A stretch of DNA of 50,808 bases from an uncultured Eubacterium sp. (GCA_944385025.1 CALWVQ010000008.1:1-50808), one strand, 5' to 3'. Counted from the stretch's first letter, positions 8,676 to 17,340 are shown. Numbers and translations: made by a program. Notes: generated by a model not told the origin, from the letters alone.

Positions 8676-9592
8676 TGCCAGCGTTTTCATCTCACTACAT
8701 TTTTGCAAAAGAACTGACAAACGAACTTGAAAAAATTTCTGACTGCAAAGTAAGCAAAGACGCCCTGTTTATTGGAGCTCAAGGACCTGATATATTCTTT
8801 TTTGCAAGAATATTTCCTTGGCTTATCGGTAGGCCGATGGCAAGCCTGGGCTCTAAAATGCACAGAACAAAACCGTCAGTAATTCTTGAAAATATGAGGC
8901 GATACTGTGAAAACTCAAGGGACACGGATTTGGCTCTTTCCTACACTTACGGCTTTATAATGCACTACGCTCTTGACAGCACTTGTCATCCTTACGTTTA
9001 CAGTCTGCAAAACAAAATAACAGGTAAAAATCCTTTTTTAAATCCTCACTCTGTTCACAATTCTATTGAATTTTCTATGGACAACCTGCTGCTGAACAAG
9101 CGAATGGGTATTGAAAATCCCCACAAATACGACATTTCAAAAACTGTAAGTACAAATCCTGAAATTACCGGAGAAATCGGACGTCTTTACACAAAAATAC
9201 TGCCTGATATGTATAACATTAAAGTAAGTGAAAAACAGATTGCAACTGCAATAAGCGACACCAAGTACGTTCAGCAGGTAACCCTTGACAAAACAGGGAT
9301 TAAAAAGGCGATTTTGACGCCGTTTGAAACTGCCGTTGCTCCCATTACTCATAATTTTAAATTTACAGCGCTTATTCGTCCCAGGGACTTGGAAAAATCA
9401 AAAAAATATGGTAACATAGATAACGGACTGTGGGTATACCCTACTGCCGACATAAAAAGCAACAAAAGCTTTGAGGAACTTTTTGAACAGGCAAAAGATT
9501 TTTCGCTTGAAATTATCCGCGCCTTTAACTGCGGCAGTTCTATGAAAGAGGTTACCTGCGACAAATCATTTCTGACAGGAGTTGAAACATAA
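8675..9592 (+). CDS. Zinc-dependent phospholipase C-like protein
   Basis: Resembles the zinc-dependent phospholipase C/S1-P1 fold family (Pfam Zn_dep_PLPC). Visible family-type features are HYIFAKEL near the N-terminus, GAQGPDIFFF, YGFIMHYALDSTCHPYVY with spaced His/Asp metal ligands (residues about 88-108), and HSVHNSIEF. 305 residues. There is no signal peptide, so unlike clostridial alpha-toxin it is probably cytoplasmic and the substrate is unknown; calling it a toxin would be unjustified. It overlaps the upstream rluA-type gene and downstream luxS by one base each (TAATG junctions), so the three genes are probably one translationally coupled operon. Confident in the family, not in the substrate. 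Confidence 0.75.
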   Translation: MPAFSSHYIFAKELTNELEKISDCKVSKDALFIGAQGPDIFFFARIFPWLIGRPMASLGSKMHRTKPSVILENMRRYCENSRDTDLALSYTYGFIMHYALDSTCHPYVYSLQNKITGKNPFLNPHSVHNSIEFSMDNLLLNKRMGIENPHKYDISKTVSTNPEITGEIGRLYTKILPDMYNIKVSEKQIATAISDTKYVQQVTLDKTGIKKAILTPFETAVAPITHNFKFTALIRPRDLEKSKKYGNIDNGLWVYPTADIKSNKSFEELFEQAKDFSLEIIRAFNCGSSMKEVTCDKSFLTGVET

Positions 9593-10083
9593 TGAAAACT
9601 ATTCCAAGCTTTCAGATAGACCACAACATTCTCACAAAAGGCATATATATCAGCAGAATCGATGATGATATCACTACCTACGATATAAGAATGAGAGAGC
9701 CTAACAGAGAGCCTGTTATGACAAACGCCGCAATACACACTATTGAGCATCTTTTTGCCACTTATGTAAGGAACACAGAGTTCGGGGACAATATAATTTA
9801 TTTCGGTCCTATGGGTTGCAGAACAGGTTTTTATTTTCTTACAAGAAGCTTAAGCGACGGATACACCATCAACCTGATAAAAGAGGCTTTTAAGTTTATA
9901 GCTGATTTTTGGGGAGTTGTACCCGGTGCATCACCAAAAGAATGCGGCAACTGCCTTGACCACAATCTTGCACAGGCAAAGGAAGAGGCAAAATCATTTT
10001 TAAAAGTTATTGAAAACTGGACTAAAGAGGACTTAAAATATCCTGTAAAAGAGGAAGACGAAGAACAACAAAAAGGTCACTGA
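9592..10083 (+). CDS. luxS: S-ribosylhomocysteine lyase
   Basis: Cleaves S-ribosylhomocysteine to homocysteine and DPD, the precursor of autoinducer-2; it is part of the activated-methyl cycle. The metal-binding HTIEH (residues about 55-59), the catalytic cysteine in GPMGCRTGFYF (residue about 82) and the third ligand cysteine in KECGNCLDHNLAQA are all present. 163 residues, normal for the family. The Pfs/MTAN nucleosidase gene that makes its substrate is not nearby. It is the last gene of the group beginning with the pseudouridine synthase and ends at a terminator. The C-terminal EEDEEQQKGH tail is charged and probably disordered. Confidence 0.98.
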   Translation: MKTIPSFQIDHNILTKGIYISRIDDDITTYDIRMREPNREPVMTNAAIHTIEHLFATYVRNTEFGDNIIYFGPMGCRTGFYFLTRSLSDGYTINLIKEAFKFIADFWGVVPGASPKECGNCLDHNLAQAKEEAKSFLKVIENWTKEDLKYPVKEEDEEQQKGH

Positions 10084-10106
10084 TATTTAATCAGTGACCT
10101 TTTTTT
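10071..10106. terminator. Bidirectional terminator between luxS and the YeiH gene
   Basis: GGTCACTGAT (10075-10084), 5-nt loop, ATCAGTGACC (10090-10099), flanked by AAAA on the left and TTTTTTT on the right. It can end transcripts from either side and overlaps the last codons of luxS. Confidence 0.92.
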
Positions 10107-10120
10107 ATGGGATTCTACTG

Positions 10121-11152
10121 TTAAAATATTCCCATTACGTGTTGAAGAATAAGGCTTACTCCTGTAATTCCCACCCAGCAGGAAAATCCTAAAAGAATGG
10201 GCTTTGCTCCGCTCTTAACAAGCTTTACGATATTTGTATTCATACCTATTGCCGCCATTGCAACTACGATAAGGAATTTGCTCAAGGTTTTGAGAGGGTC
10301 AAACACGTCGGCAGATACTCCGTTGCTTACGGCGATAGTGGTAATTATTGAAGCGGCAATGAAGAATAAAATAAAAAACGGAAAAATCTTTTTAAAATCA
10401 ACTTTGCCTGCCCCGCTGTTCTTTTCTTTTTTCGTGCGGATAAATGCAAGCACAAGGGTGATAGGAATAATGGCAAGAGTTCTTGTCATTTTTACGGTAA
10501 CCGCTTTGTCAAGAGTAGCAGAACCCAAATTGAAAAGTCCGTCCCAAGTGGAAGCGGTAGCGGTAACAGATGACATATCATTAACTGCCGTTCCTGCAAA
10601 TACGCCGAAAGCCTCGCCAGACGTTGTGTCAAACCCTATTAACTGACCGAAAGACGGAAAAAGGAGTGCGGCAAGAACGTTGAAAAGAAAGATAACAGAT
10701 ATTGACTGTGCCACCTCTTCTTCGTCTGCGTCAATAACGGGAGCAGTTGCGGCAATAGCAGATCCTCCGCATATTGATGAGCCGACGCCGATAAGAGTCG
10801 CCACCTTTGAAGGCATTTTCATAGCCTTGTTAAGAAGAAAGGCGATTATGAGTGATGTTGATATTGTGCAAATTATAATCGGCAAAGACTGCTTACCTGT
10901 TTCAAGCACAACGTTAAGGTCCATACCAAAACCTAAAAGAACTACTGCCCATTGGAGAACTTTTTTAGACGTAAATTTTATGCCGTTTTCAAATGCTGTT
11001 TTATTTTTAATTAACAGAGTAATCACCATACCTGCTAAAATGGCAATTACTGCCCCACCGATAATCGGAAACGCCGTTCCCAAAAACCAAGAAGGAACTG
11101 CAATAGCCAAACAAAGCAGTATTCCCGGAGCATATTTTTTAACTACATTCAT
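10121..11152 (-). CDS. YeiH/UPF0324 family putative sulfate exporter
   Basis: An integral membrane protein of 343 residues with about ten hydrophobic helices, placed in the UPF0324 (YeiH, PSE) family. Diagnostic stretches include [28 protein letters not shown] (residues about 121-139) and [19 protein letters not shown], all characteristic of YeiH. Members are described as putative sulfate exporters; transport has rarely been shown, so the substrate is an inference. The gene is divergent from a LysR regulator with 125 bp between, as with yeiH-yeiE in enterobacteria. A minus-strand -10 (TATAAT, 11191-11186) lies 34 bp upstream of the ATG. Confidence 0.85.
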   Translation of the reverse strand: MNVVKKYAPGILLCLAIAVPSWFLGTAFPIIGGAVIAILAGMVITLLIKNKTAFENGIKFTSKKVLQWAVVLLGFGMDLNVVLETGKQSLPIIICTISTSLIIAFLLNKAMKMPSKVATLIGVGSSICGGSAIAATAPVIDADEEEVAQSISVIFLFNVLAALLFPSFGQLIGFDTTSGEAFGVFAGTAVNDMSSVTATASTWDGLFNLGSATLDKAVTVKMTRTLAIIPITLVLAFIRTKKEKNSGAGKVDFKKIFPFFILFFIAASIITTIAVSNGVSADVFDPLKTLSKFLIVVAMAAIGMNTNIVKLVKSGAKPILLGFSCWVGITGVSLILQHVMGIF

Positions 11153-11222
11153 TTCTATTACCGCTTTCCATTAATTTCTATATGCATTATACATCAACTA
11201 AATCAAAATGAAAAATTATTTA

Positions 11223-11253
11223 TATTGATATATCAATAATTTTATGTTATGAT
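11223..11253 (+). promoter_or_regulatory. lysR promoter with overlapping 16-bp palindrome
   Basis: TTGATA (11225-11230), 17-nt spacer, TATGAT (11248-11253). The -35 lies inside the perfect palindrome TATTGATATATCAATA (11223-11238), which contains a T-N11-A core as expected for a LysR-type regulator site. Its position suggests autorepression and control of the divergent exporter. Confidence 0.6.
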
Positions 11254-11277
11254 AGTTACTGTTTTAGGAGGTGCAGT

Positions 11278-12159
11278 ATGCTTGATTTCAGAATTTATAC
11301 CTTTTTAAGTGTATGCAAAAATATGAATTTTACCGCTGCAGCAGAAGAACTTCATATCACCCAGCCTGCAGTATCACAGCATATCCAGTATCTTGAAAAA
11401 CATTACGGCGCTCCCCTGTTTGAAAGAAACGGCAAAAAAATAATATTAACCCCCGCAGGAGAAACGCTGCTTAACGCAATGACGGTAATAAGAAACGACG
11501 AAAGCACCGTTAAAAAGCGTATGCAAGACGCCGATAAAAAAAAGAAAGTACTTAATATAGGCGTAACTATGACTATTGGTGAATTTGTCATAGAAAAGCC
11601 TCTTGCCAAATACTTAAAAAATCATCCCGAAACGGATATTAATATCAGGTTTGCAAACACAGCGAGCCTGTGCGGCGAACTTCTTCAGGGCAGTCTTGAC
11701 TTGGCTCTTGTAGAAGGTAACTTTGACTTTAAACTATTTGATATGCTTGTAATGAAAAACGAAAAGTACATACCCGTTTGCCACGTATCCCACCGCTTTG
11801 ATAAAGAGCCTAAGCGTATTCACGACCTTTTGCCCCAGCGGCTTATAGTACGTGAAAAGGGTTCGGGTACAAGAGATATTCTTGAAAAAAGTCTTTCGGT
11901 TAAAAATATCAGCATTTCTGATTTTGACCACTACGTACAGGCAGACAACACACAGTTGATTGTAAACCTGCTTAAAGAGGACTGCGGAATTTCATTTCTC
12001 TATAAGGCGGCGGTGGAAAAAGAAATACAGTCAGGCGTTCTTAAAGAAATTGAATTAAAAGATTTTAGTATGGAACATAATTTTACTTTTATTTGGAATA
12101 AGGGAAGTGTATTTTCACAGGAATACAAAAACATATGCCTTGAACTTAAAGAGCAATAA
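11278..12159 (+). CDS. LysR family transcriptional regulator
   Basis: 293 residues with the standard LysR layout: an N-terminal winged helix-turn-helix (residues 1-60, NFTAAAEELHITQPAVSQHIQYLEK-type core) and a C-terminal periplasmic-binding-protein-like effector domain (about 90-293). It has a good ribosome-binding site (AGGAGGTG). It is divergently transcribed from the YeiH-type exporter, the usual arrangement for a LysR protein and its target; enterobacterial YeiE and Bacillus CysL are analogous neighbours. The effector is unknown. A 16-bp palindrome overlaps its promoter. A terminator shared with the convergent hydrolase gene follows. Confidence 0.93.
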   Translation: MLDFRIYTFLSVCKNMNFTAAAEELHITQPAVSQHIQYLEKHYGAPLFERNGKKIILTPAGETLLNAMTVIRNDESTVKKRMQDADKKKKVLNIGVTMTIGEFVIEKPLAKYLKNHPETDINIRFANTASLCGELLQGSLDLALVEGNFDFKLFDMLVMKNEKYIPVCHVSHRFDKEPKRIHDLLPQRLIVREKGSGTRDILEKSLSVKNISISDFDHYVQADNTQLIVNLLKEDCGISFLYKAAVEKEIQSGVLKEIELKDFSMEHNFTFIWNKGSVFSQEYKNICLELKEQ

Positions 12160-12190
12160 AAAAGCTGAAGCTTAAATGCTTCAGCTTTTC
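12159..12190. terminator. Bidirectional terminator after the lysR gene
   Basis: AAGCTGAAGC (12162-12171), loop TTAAAT, GCTTCAGCTT (12178-12187), with A-run and T-run flanks. It serves both the lysR gene and the convergent hydrolase gene. Confidence 0.9.
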
Positions 12191-12191
12191 T

Positions 12192-13814
12192 TTATTCTTT
12201 ATTCTTTTCTTCATCTTGAATAGTGTCTGCAAAAACACCTTTAAAATCAGGCTCAATAAACGGTATTCCCAGCGCTTTGACAGTGGCTTTTACTGCCTCC
12301 TCACTTAAATCGCCTTTTACGGGATTACCTGTAAAGGTAAGATAATAAACCACCAAATCCTCAAGTCTCGGGGTCATATCATTAATAACCTTAACTGTAC
12401 CGTCATCTCTGAAATGGAAAACATATTTTCTTACGTGAGCCGTTTCAATAGGTCTTATCCACAAAACGAGAGAGCCGTCATCCTGCCACGATGCCTTGGA
12501 GTATGCGTGATAATGCAAATCAGCAAGAGTGATTTCAGACATTCTGTAATCGCCGTCAAGCCCAACCTCAATAGTATTTTCGTAATCCTTTTCTTTCCAG
12601 TAAAACTCCAGCTTATCATCGTCAAAAGTAAACATCATTTCGTTGATTTCGCCGGGTTTATTGTAAAGCATTTGGGTAATTGTAATACTAACTACCGAAA
12701 CGAGCTGACTTGTTTTAAGCTTTATCAATCTGCCTGAAATTTTTTCCTCAAGCTCACGGTTACGCTGTGTTTTTTCCAAATCTGCCACGTGACAATTTTC
12801 AACCGTATCAAGAAATTCCTGATAAGCCTGCTTATTTTCGGGCAAAGGCTCATAGCCAAAGCAATTTGGAAAATACTCCCAAAACACTTTCATCAGCTTA
12901 TAATCCTCTGCCTCGCCTGAATTAAGCACAACAAGAGCGTCATAATCAGGGAACATAAAGCACCTTTGACCGAAAAGGCCGTCAGCTCTGTAACTGTTGG
13001 CAATGGGATTTCGCCAAAACTGATAGCCGTATCCAACCATATTATCAATATATCCGTCGTTTACGGAATTAACCTGTTTTCTTGTAGCCTCTTTAACCCA
13101 CAGTTCAGGGATAATTTGGGTGCCGTCAATCCATTTTCCGCCGTGAATATACGGTAAAAAGAATTTGGCAAGGTCCTCACTTTTCATATAAAGACCCCAG
13201 CCGCCTGCATTGTTGCCTGCGCCGTCGCTTTCCCAAAACGGTTTTTCAATTCCCAGCGGCTGAAAAATTCTCGGATACAGATAGTCAACCATACTCATTC
13301 CCGTAACCTTTGTGAGAATAGCAGACAGCATAAAGGTATTTTCTGAGATATAATTAAATTTTGTATTAGGAGGAAGAAGGAACGTTGCACTTAAGAAATT
13401 GGAAATCCAGTCCTTCCCGCCTTTTTCGTCAAACACGGTAATAAGCTTATCACTGTGCATAGTTAAAAGCATTCTTATGGTAAGCATTCTGTTAAACGGA
13501 CGTTTGCTCATTATGTATTCCGGGAAAAATTTTGCCACCCTGTCGTTAAGATTAAGAAGTCCCTCACTTACTGCAAAACCTATTGCCGTGGAGGTAACAG
13601 ATTTACTCATAGAGTAAAGAACGTGAGGCATATCGGCGCTGTAAGGCTTAAAGAAGCCCTGGGCGCAGACTTTATCGTGTCTTACCACTGTAAAGCTATG
13701 TAAGTCAAGACCCTTTTCCCTAACCTCGTTTAAAAAAGCAGTAAGCACCTTACTGTCCACTCCGCAGGCTTCGGGAGTGGTATGCTCAAGCTGATAGTTT
13801 TTCAGACGTTCCAT
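12192..13814 (-). CDS. Serine beta-lactamase-fold hydrolase
   Basis: The N-terminal 330 residues belong to the class C beta-lactamase/penicillin-binding-protein family (Pfam PF00144). The active-site SxxK is SMSK in YSMSKSVTSTAIG (residues about 68-71), and the second motif is probably YIS in FNYISENTF (about 155). The remaining 200 residues resemble the beta-rich C-terminal domains seen in clostridial members. There is no signal peptide, so it probably acts in the cytoplasm as an esterase, amidase or peptidase rather than as a beta-lactamase. Substrate unknown. Single gene with its own promoter, convergent with lysR and divergent from the IolB-like gene. Confidence 0.85.
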   Translation of the reverse strand: MERLKNYQLEHTTPEACGVDSKVLTAFLNEVREKGLDLHSFTVVRHDKVCAQGFFKPYSADMPHVLYSMSKSVTSTAIGFAVSEGLLNLNDRVAKFFPEYIMSKRPFNRMLTIRMLLTMHSDKLITVFDEKGGKDWISNFLSATFLLPPNTKFNYISENTFMLSAILTKVTGMSMVDYLYPRIFQPLGIEKPFWESDGAGNNAGGWGLYMKSEDLAKFFLPYIHGGKWIDGTQIIPELWVKEATRKQVNSVNDGYIDNMVGYGYQFWRNPIANSYRADGLFGQRCFMFPDYDALVVLNSGEAEDYKLMKVFWEYFPNCFGYEPLPENKQAYQEFLDTVENCHVADLEKTQRNRELEEKISGRLIKLKTSQLVSVVSITITQMLYNKPGEINEMMFTFDDDKLEFYWKEKDYENTIEVGLDGDYRMSEITLADLHYHAYSKASWQDDGSLVLWIRPIETAHVRKYVFHFRDDGTVKVINDMTPRLEDLVVYYLTFTGNPVKGDLSEEAVKATVKALGIPFIEPDFKGVFADTIQDEEKNKE

Positions 13815-13845
13815 AATTATACCCCCGTTTCACAGTTCTACTTAT

Positions 13846-13874
13846 ATTTTAACTTAACAGCAGTTATTTTTCAA
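13846..13874 (-). promoter_or_regulatory. Promoter for the beta-lactamase-fold hydrolase
   Basis: Minus strand TTGAAA (13874-13869), 17-nt spacer, TAAAAT (13851-13846), 32 bp before the ATG. Confidence 0.5.
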
Positions 13875-13910
13875 TAACAATTTGTTGACTTTATTTATTA
13901 CTATGTGTAA

Positions 13911-13940
13911 TTGACTTTTAGGCGCTGACTGTAGTATAAT
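13911..13940 (+). promoter_or_regulatory. Promoter for the IolB-like gene
   Basis: TTGACT (13911-13916), 18-nt spacer, TATAAT (13935-13940). The ATG follows 44 bp later behind AAGGGGAT. Confidence 0.65.
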
Positions 13941-13983
13941 TTTAGAGCATAAATGCACAATTAAAATTAAGGGGATCTTAAAA

Positions 13984-14760
13984 ATGCTATTCAAACCACA
14001 ATGGGAAAACGGTTCAAAAAAAACTCTTTGCGAGAGAAACGGCGTAAATTCCGATATGCTTATGGATATTTACGTATATAGACTTGCAAAAGGAGAAAAA
14101 TACAACGCCGATTTTAAAAACGACGAATGCGCAATTCTTCTTCTTTCCGGCAACGTTAATTTCAATGTAGCCGACGGAAAAATAGACGAAAACTGCAAAA
14201 GGGAAAACCATTTTCAAAAGACACCTTATGCAGTTCACTTCTGCAAATCCACAAAGGCTGTTGTAACGGCTCTTGAGGACAGCGAAATACTTGTTCAGAT
14301 TACTGACAACGAAAAAGAATGGGAACCTGTTTTTTACAACCCTGATAACTGTCTTTACCAAGAATTCGGCAAAGGACAGTGGAACGGAACGGGTCACAGA
14401 ATCGTATCTACAATGTTTGATCTTGACAATGCTCCGTACTCAAATATGGTAATGGGCGAAGTATTTAACCAGCCGGGCAGATGGTCAAGCTATCCGCCTC
14501 ACCACCACCCGCAGCCTGAAGTTTATTACTATCAATTTGATCACCCTGAAGGTTTCGGTGCCGGTTTTGAGGGAGATACCCCGTACAAAACAGAAAGCGG
14601 AAGCTGTCTTTGTATCAGAGGCGGTAATGCTCACCAGCAGGTAACCGCTCCGGGCTTTGAAATGTATTATGTATGGCTTATCCGCCACCTTGACGGCGAT
14701 CCGTGGGACAAAACAAGAATTTATGTACCTGAATACGAGTGGCTTGCAAACGCCGACTAA
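13984..14760 (+). CDS. iolB: 5-deoxy-glucuronate isomerase (IolB) family protein
   Basis: IolB converts 5-deoxy-glucuronate to 2-deoxy-5-keto-gluconate in myo-inositol catabolism. At 258 residues with two cupin-like halves it matches the KduI/IolB family. The metal-binding histidine cluster is in SSYPPHHHPQPEVYYYQF (residues about 164-181), with a further conserved histidine in GNAHQQV. No other inositol gene (iolA, C, D, E, G) is nearby and it has its own promoter, so its role here may be a different sugar-acid isomerisation or the pathway may be scattered. The family call is firm; the exact substrate is not. Confidence 0.8.
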   Translation: MLFKPQWENGSKKTLCERNGVNSDMLMDIYVYRLAKGEKYNADFKNDECAILLLSGNVNFNVADGKIDENCKRENHFQKTPYAVHFCKSTKAVVTALEDSEILVQITDNEKEWEPVFYNPDNCLYQEFGKGQWNGTGHRIVSTMFDLDNAPYSNMVMGEVFNQPGRWSSYPPHHHPQPEVYYYQFDHPEGFGAGFEGDTPYKTESGSCLCIRGGNAHQQVTAPGFEMYYVWLIRHLDGDPWDKTRIYVPEYEWLANAD

Positions 14761-14805
14761 AACATACATTTTAAGTATAAATATGCGGTAAATTCTCTTT
14801 TTTTG

Positions 14806-14834
14806 TTGACTTTATACATTTTATATGATAAATT
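14806..14834 (+). promoter_or_regulatory. Promoter for the ABC transporter binding protein
   Basis: TTGACT (14806-14811) with an A+T-rich -10 region, best read as TAAATT (14829-14834) at 17 nt, next to TATGAT. The short leader starts with a small GC-rich hairpin, GGGC-GACA-GCCC (14846-14857). Confidence 0.5.
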
Positions 14835-14888
14835 ACTTTAAGCAAGGGCGACAGCCCGTATTTACAATATTTTTTGGAGGAATACATA

Positions 14889-15752
14889 ATGAAAACTATT
14901 AAGAAAATTTTAGTTTCAGTTCTTGCTGTTTCATTAATTGCAACCTGTTTTGCAGCTTGCTCAAACGGCGGTGAAGCAACAGAAGCTAAAGTTAAGGTTA
15001 TCGACATTGAACTTTCAAACGAAGAGTACGCTTTCGGCGTTGACAAGACACAGCCTGAGCTTCTTGAGGATGTAAACGCATTCATCAAGGAAATCAAGGA
15101 AAACGGTCAGTTTGAAGAAGTTTGCAACCGTTATTTCGGTGACGGCGAGCCTGTTGCAGTAACATCAGCAGCTGAAGACGCTTCAAAAGACCAGCTTATC
15201 GTTGCTACAAATGCTGAATTTGAGCCTTTTGAATACAAAAAGGGCGACAGCTTCTACGGAATCGATATGGAAATCGCAAAAATGCTTGCTGACAAACTGG
15301 GCAAAGAGCTTGTTATCAAGGATATGAACTTTGACTCTGTTGTTACTTCAGTACAGCAGAAGAAGTGCGACATCGCTATGGCAGGCCTTACCGTAAGTGA
15401 AGAGCGTGCAGAAATGGTTAATTTCACCGACTCTTACTATTCAGCATCACAAAAGCTCATCGTTAAGGGCGACGACACAACATTTGACAACTGCAAAACT
15501 AAGGAGGACGTTGAGGCTATTCTTAACGGATTTGACTCAACAGTAAATATCGGCGGTCAAAACGGTACAACAGGTCAGTCCTACGTAGAGGGCAGCGAGG
15601 GACTCGGATTTGCCGGTCTTAAAGCAACATTCGTAGGTTATTCAAACGGTTCTCTTGCCGTTCAGGACCTTATTAACGGCGGCGTAAATTACGTTATCAT
15701 CGACGCTGCTCCTGCAGCTGCAATCACAACTGCTATTAACGCTGTTGCTTAA
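14889..15752 (+). CDS. Polar amino-acid ABC transporter binding lipoprotein, apparently circularly permuted
   Basis: Extracellular solute-binding protein of family 3 (SBP_bac_3), 287 residues. The signal peptide ends in a lipobox with Cys24 as the likely lipidated residue. The start ATG 14889 follows GGAGGA at 8 nt. The order of the domain is unusual. Residues about 36-86, including EEYAFGVDK, a helix with VNAFIKEIK and ending RYFGDGE, look like what is normally the C-terminal end of such a protein. Residues 102-287 then carry the normal N-terminal and middle parts (IVATNAEFEPFEY, GIDMEIAKMLADKLG, CDIAMAGLTVSEERA, QDLINGGVNYVIID) and stop where the usual last segment would begin. It is therefore read as a circular permutation. 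The permease and ATPase follow. The ligand is probably a polar amino acid, not identifiable here. Confidence 0.9.
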   Translation: MKTIKKILVSVLAVSLIATCFAACSNGGEATEAKVKVIDIELSNEEYAFGVDKTQPELLEDVNAFIKEIKENGQFEEVCNRYFGDGEPVAVTSAAEDASKDQLIVATNAEFEPFEYKKGDSFYGIDMEIAKMLADKLGKELVIKDMNFDSVVTSVQQKKCDIAMAGLTVSEERAEMVNFTDSYYSASQKLIVKGDDTTFDNCKTKEDVEAILNGFDSTVNIGGQNGTTGQSYVEGSEGLGFAGLKATFVGYSNGSLAVQDLINGGVNYVIIDAAPAAAITTAINAVA

Positions 15753-15772
15753 TTAAACGAATATAAGCATAA

Positions 15773-15796
15773 CCTCACCCATTAATTTGGGTGAGG
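15773..15796 (+). terminator. Hairpin after the binding-protein gene
   Basis: CCTCACCCA, loop TTAATT, TGGGTGAGG: a 9-bp GC-rich stem. The following CTATATTATT is only weakly T-rich, so it may be a partial terminator or a 3' stabiliser that raises binding-protein mRNA over permease mRNA. Confidence 0.6.
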
Positions 15797-15828
15797 CTAT
15801 ATTATTCTTGTGATACTGTTTTTTTTGC

Positions 15829-15856
15829 GGTGTAAAATTGTTTTACACCTTTTTGT
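15829..15856 (+). terminator. Second terminator between binding protein and permease
   Basis: GGTGTAAAA, loop TTG, TTTTACACC, then TTTTTGTT. It is a compact intrinsic terminator, so permease expression depends on readthrough or an unseen promoter in 15857-15916. Confidence 0.75.
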
Positions 15857-15916
15857 TCTGTTTAGATAATGCTTTTTACTTAACAGATTATGTTTTGATG
15901 GAAGTTAGGTGTTTCT

Positions 15917-16627
15917 ATGGGGAATTTCGACAAGAAAATACAAACCTTTATTGAGTATTTTATAAACCACGACGGCTACAAAACTGTATTATTAGGCTTG
16001 AAAAACACAGCTTATATTGCGGTTATCGGTCTTCTCATCGGTATTGTAATCGGCACAATAATCGCCACTGTGCGCGTTTTGCCGAAAACCAATCCCGTTG
16101 TAAAGTTTTTTAACGGAATTTGCAGTTTTTACGTAAGTCTGTTTCGAGGAACGCCTATCGTTGTTCAGCTTCTTGTATTCTACTATGTAATGATGCCGCT
16201 GTTAGACGTGAGAATGAACTCTGTTGCAGTTGCGGTTATTGTTTTCGGTATGAATTCAGGTGCTTACATTTCAGAAATAATGCGTGCGGGAATCTTGTCT
16301 GTTGACGTAGGACAGATGGAAGGCGGACGAGCAGTGGGCTTGAGCTACGGAACTACAATGATGAAAATCATCATCCCTCAAGCTGTTAAAAACATACTTC
16401 CCACTCTCGGCAACGAGTTTATTGCTCTTATCAAGGAAACCTCCGTTGTAAGCTTTGTAGGTGCAACAGACCTGTATGTAGCATTTAACAGAATCGGCTC
16501 AAACAGCTATGAATTTATGGTGCCGTATCTCGTTATGGCTTTGATTTATATAGTAATCGTGTTTGTTATCAGTATGGCAATCAAGGTTATGGAAAGGGGC
16601 TTGAGAAAAAGTGATAAGAGTTTGTAA
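15917..16627 (+). CDS. Polar amino-acid ABC transporter permease
   Basis: Inner-membrane channel subunit of the HisM/GlnP family, 236 residues with about five transmembrane helices. Recognisable stretches are [15 protein letters not shown] and the conserved cytoplasmic loop that docks the ATPase ([25 protein letters not shown] type, residues about 135-160). The ATG follows AGGTG. A single permease gene implies a homodimer. It lies 164 bp behind the binding-protein gene, with two hairpins between, and its last 17 bases overlap the ATPase gene. Confidence 0.94.
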   Translation: MGNFDKKIQTFIEYFINHDGYKTVLLGLKNTAYIAVIGLLIGIVIGTIIATVRVLPKTNPVVKFFNGICSFYVSLFRGTPIVVQLLVFYYVMMPLLDVRMNSVAVAVIVFGMNSGAYISEIMRAGILSVDVGQMEGGRAVGLSYGTTMMKIIIPQAVKNILPTLGNEFIALIKETSVVSFVGATDLYVAFNRIGSNSYEFMVPYLVMALIYIVIVFVISMAIKVMERGLRKSDKSL

Positions 16628-17333
16628 TCTGAAAAAAAGCTTCGGTGACAATGAAGTTTTAAAAGGCGTTGATTATGAAATTCATCAGGGCGAAAAAATT
16701 GTTGTTATCGGTCCTTCAGGCTCGGGCAAAAGCACCTTTTTAAGATGCCTCAATCTTCTTGAAACTCCCACGGACGGTGAGATTTGGTTTGAGGACCAGC
16801 TAATAACCGACAAAAAATGCAATGTAAACAAGGTTAGACAACAGATGGGAATGGTGTTTCAGCACTTTAACCTTTTTAACAACCTTACAATAAAAAACAA
16901 CATCACTCTTGCTCCTGTTAAACTTAAACTGAAAAGCAAGGAGGAGGCTGAAAAAGAGGCTTTAAGACTCCTTGATTTAGTAGGTTTGGGAGATAAGGCA
17001 GACGCTTATCCCAGCCAGCTTTCAGGCGGACAAAAGCAGAGAGCCGCCATTGTTCGTTCCCTGGCTATGAATCCAAAGGTTATGCTTTTTGACGAACCTA
17101 CCTCTGCTCTTGACCCGGAAATGGTAGGAGAGGTTTTAAAGGTTATGAAAGACCTGGCAAACGACGGTATGACAATGGTTGTTGTGACTCACGAAATGGG
17201 ATTTGCAAGAGAGGTTGCAGACAGAGTTCTCTTTATGGCAGACGGTTATATTGTTGAGGACGCCCCTCCCGAAGAACTTTTCAACAGCCCTAAAGACCCA
17301 AGACTAAAACAATTCTTAAACGCTGTATTATAA
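16611..17333 (+). CDS. Polar amino-acid ABC transporter ATPase
   Basis: Cytoplasmic ATPase of the GlnQ/HisP family, 240 residues. Walker A is GPSGSGKST (residues about 33-41), the signature [11 protein letters not shown] (about 138-148), Walker [12 protein letters not shown] (about 158-168), and the switch histidine is in [10 protein letters not shown]. The start is a GTG at 16611 inside the end of the permease gene, behind AGGGG, giving the usual [12 protein letters not shown] beginning. Translational coupling to the permease is likely. A terminator follows at 17341. Confidence 0.95.
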   Translation: MIRVCNLKKSFGDNEVLKGVDYEIHQGEKIVVIGPSGSGKSTFLRCLNLLETPTDGEIWFEDQLITDKKCNVNKVRQQMGMVFQHFNLFNNLTIKNNITLAPVKLKLKSKEEAEKEALRLLDLVGLGDKADAYPSQLSGGQKQRAAIVRSLAMNPKVMLFDEPTSALDPEMVGEVLKVMKDLANDGMTMVVVTHEMGFAREVADRVLFMADGYIVEDAPPEELFNSPKDPRLKQFLNAVL

Positions 17334-17340
17334 AACATAA

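Noticed and set aside
12192..13814. True beta-lactamase.
   Set aside because: There is no signal peptide and it has a 200-residue C-terminal domain; the shared fold alone does not show beta-lactam hydrolysis.
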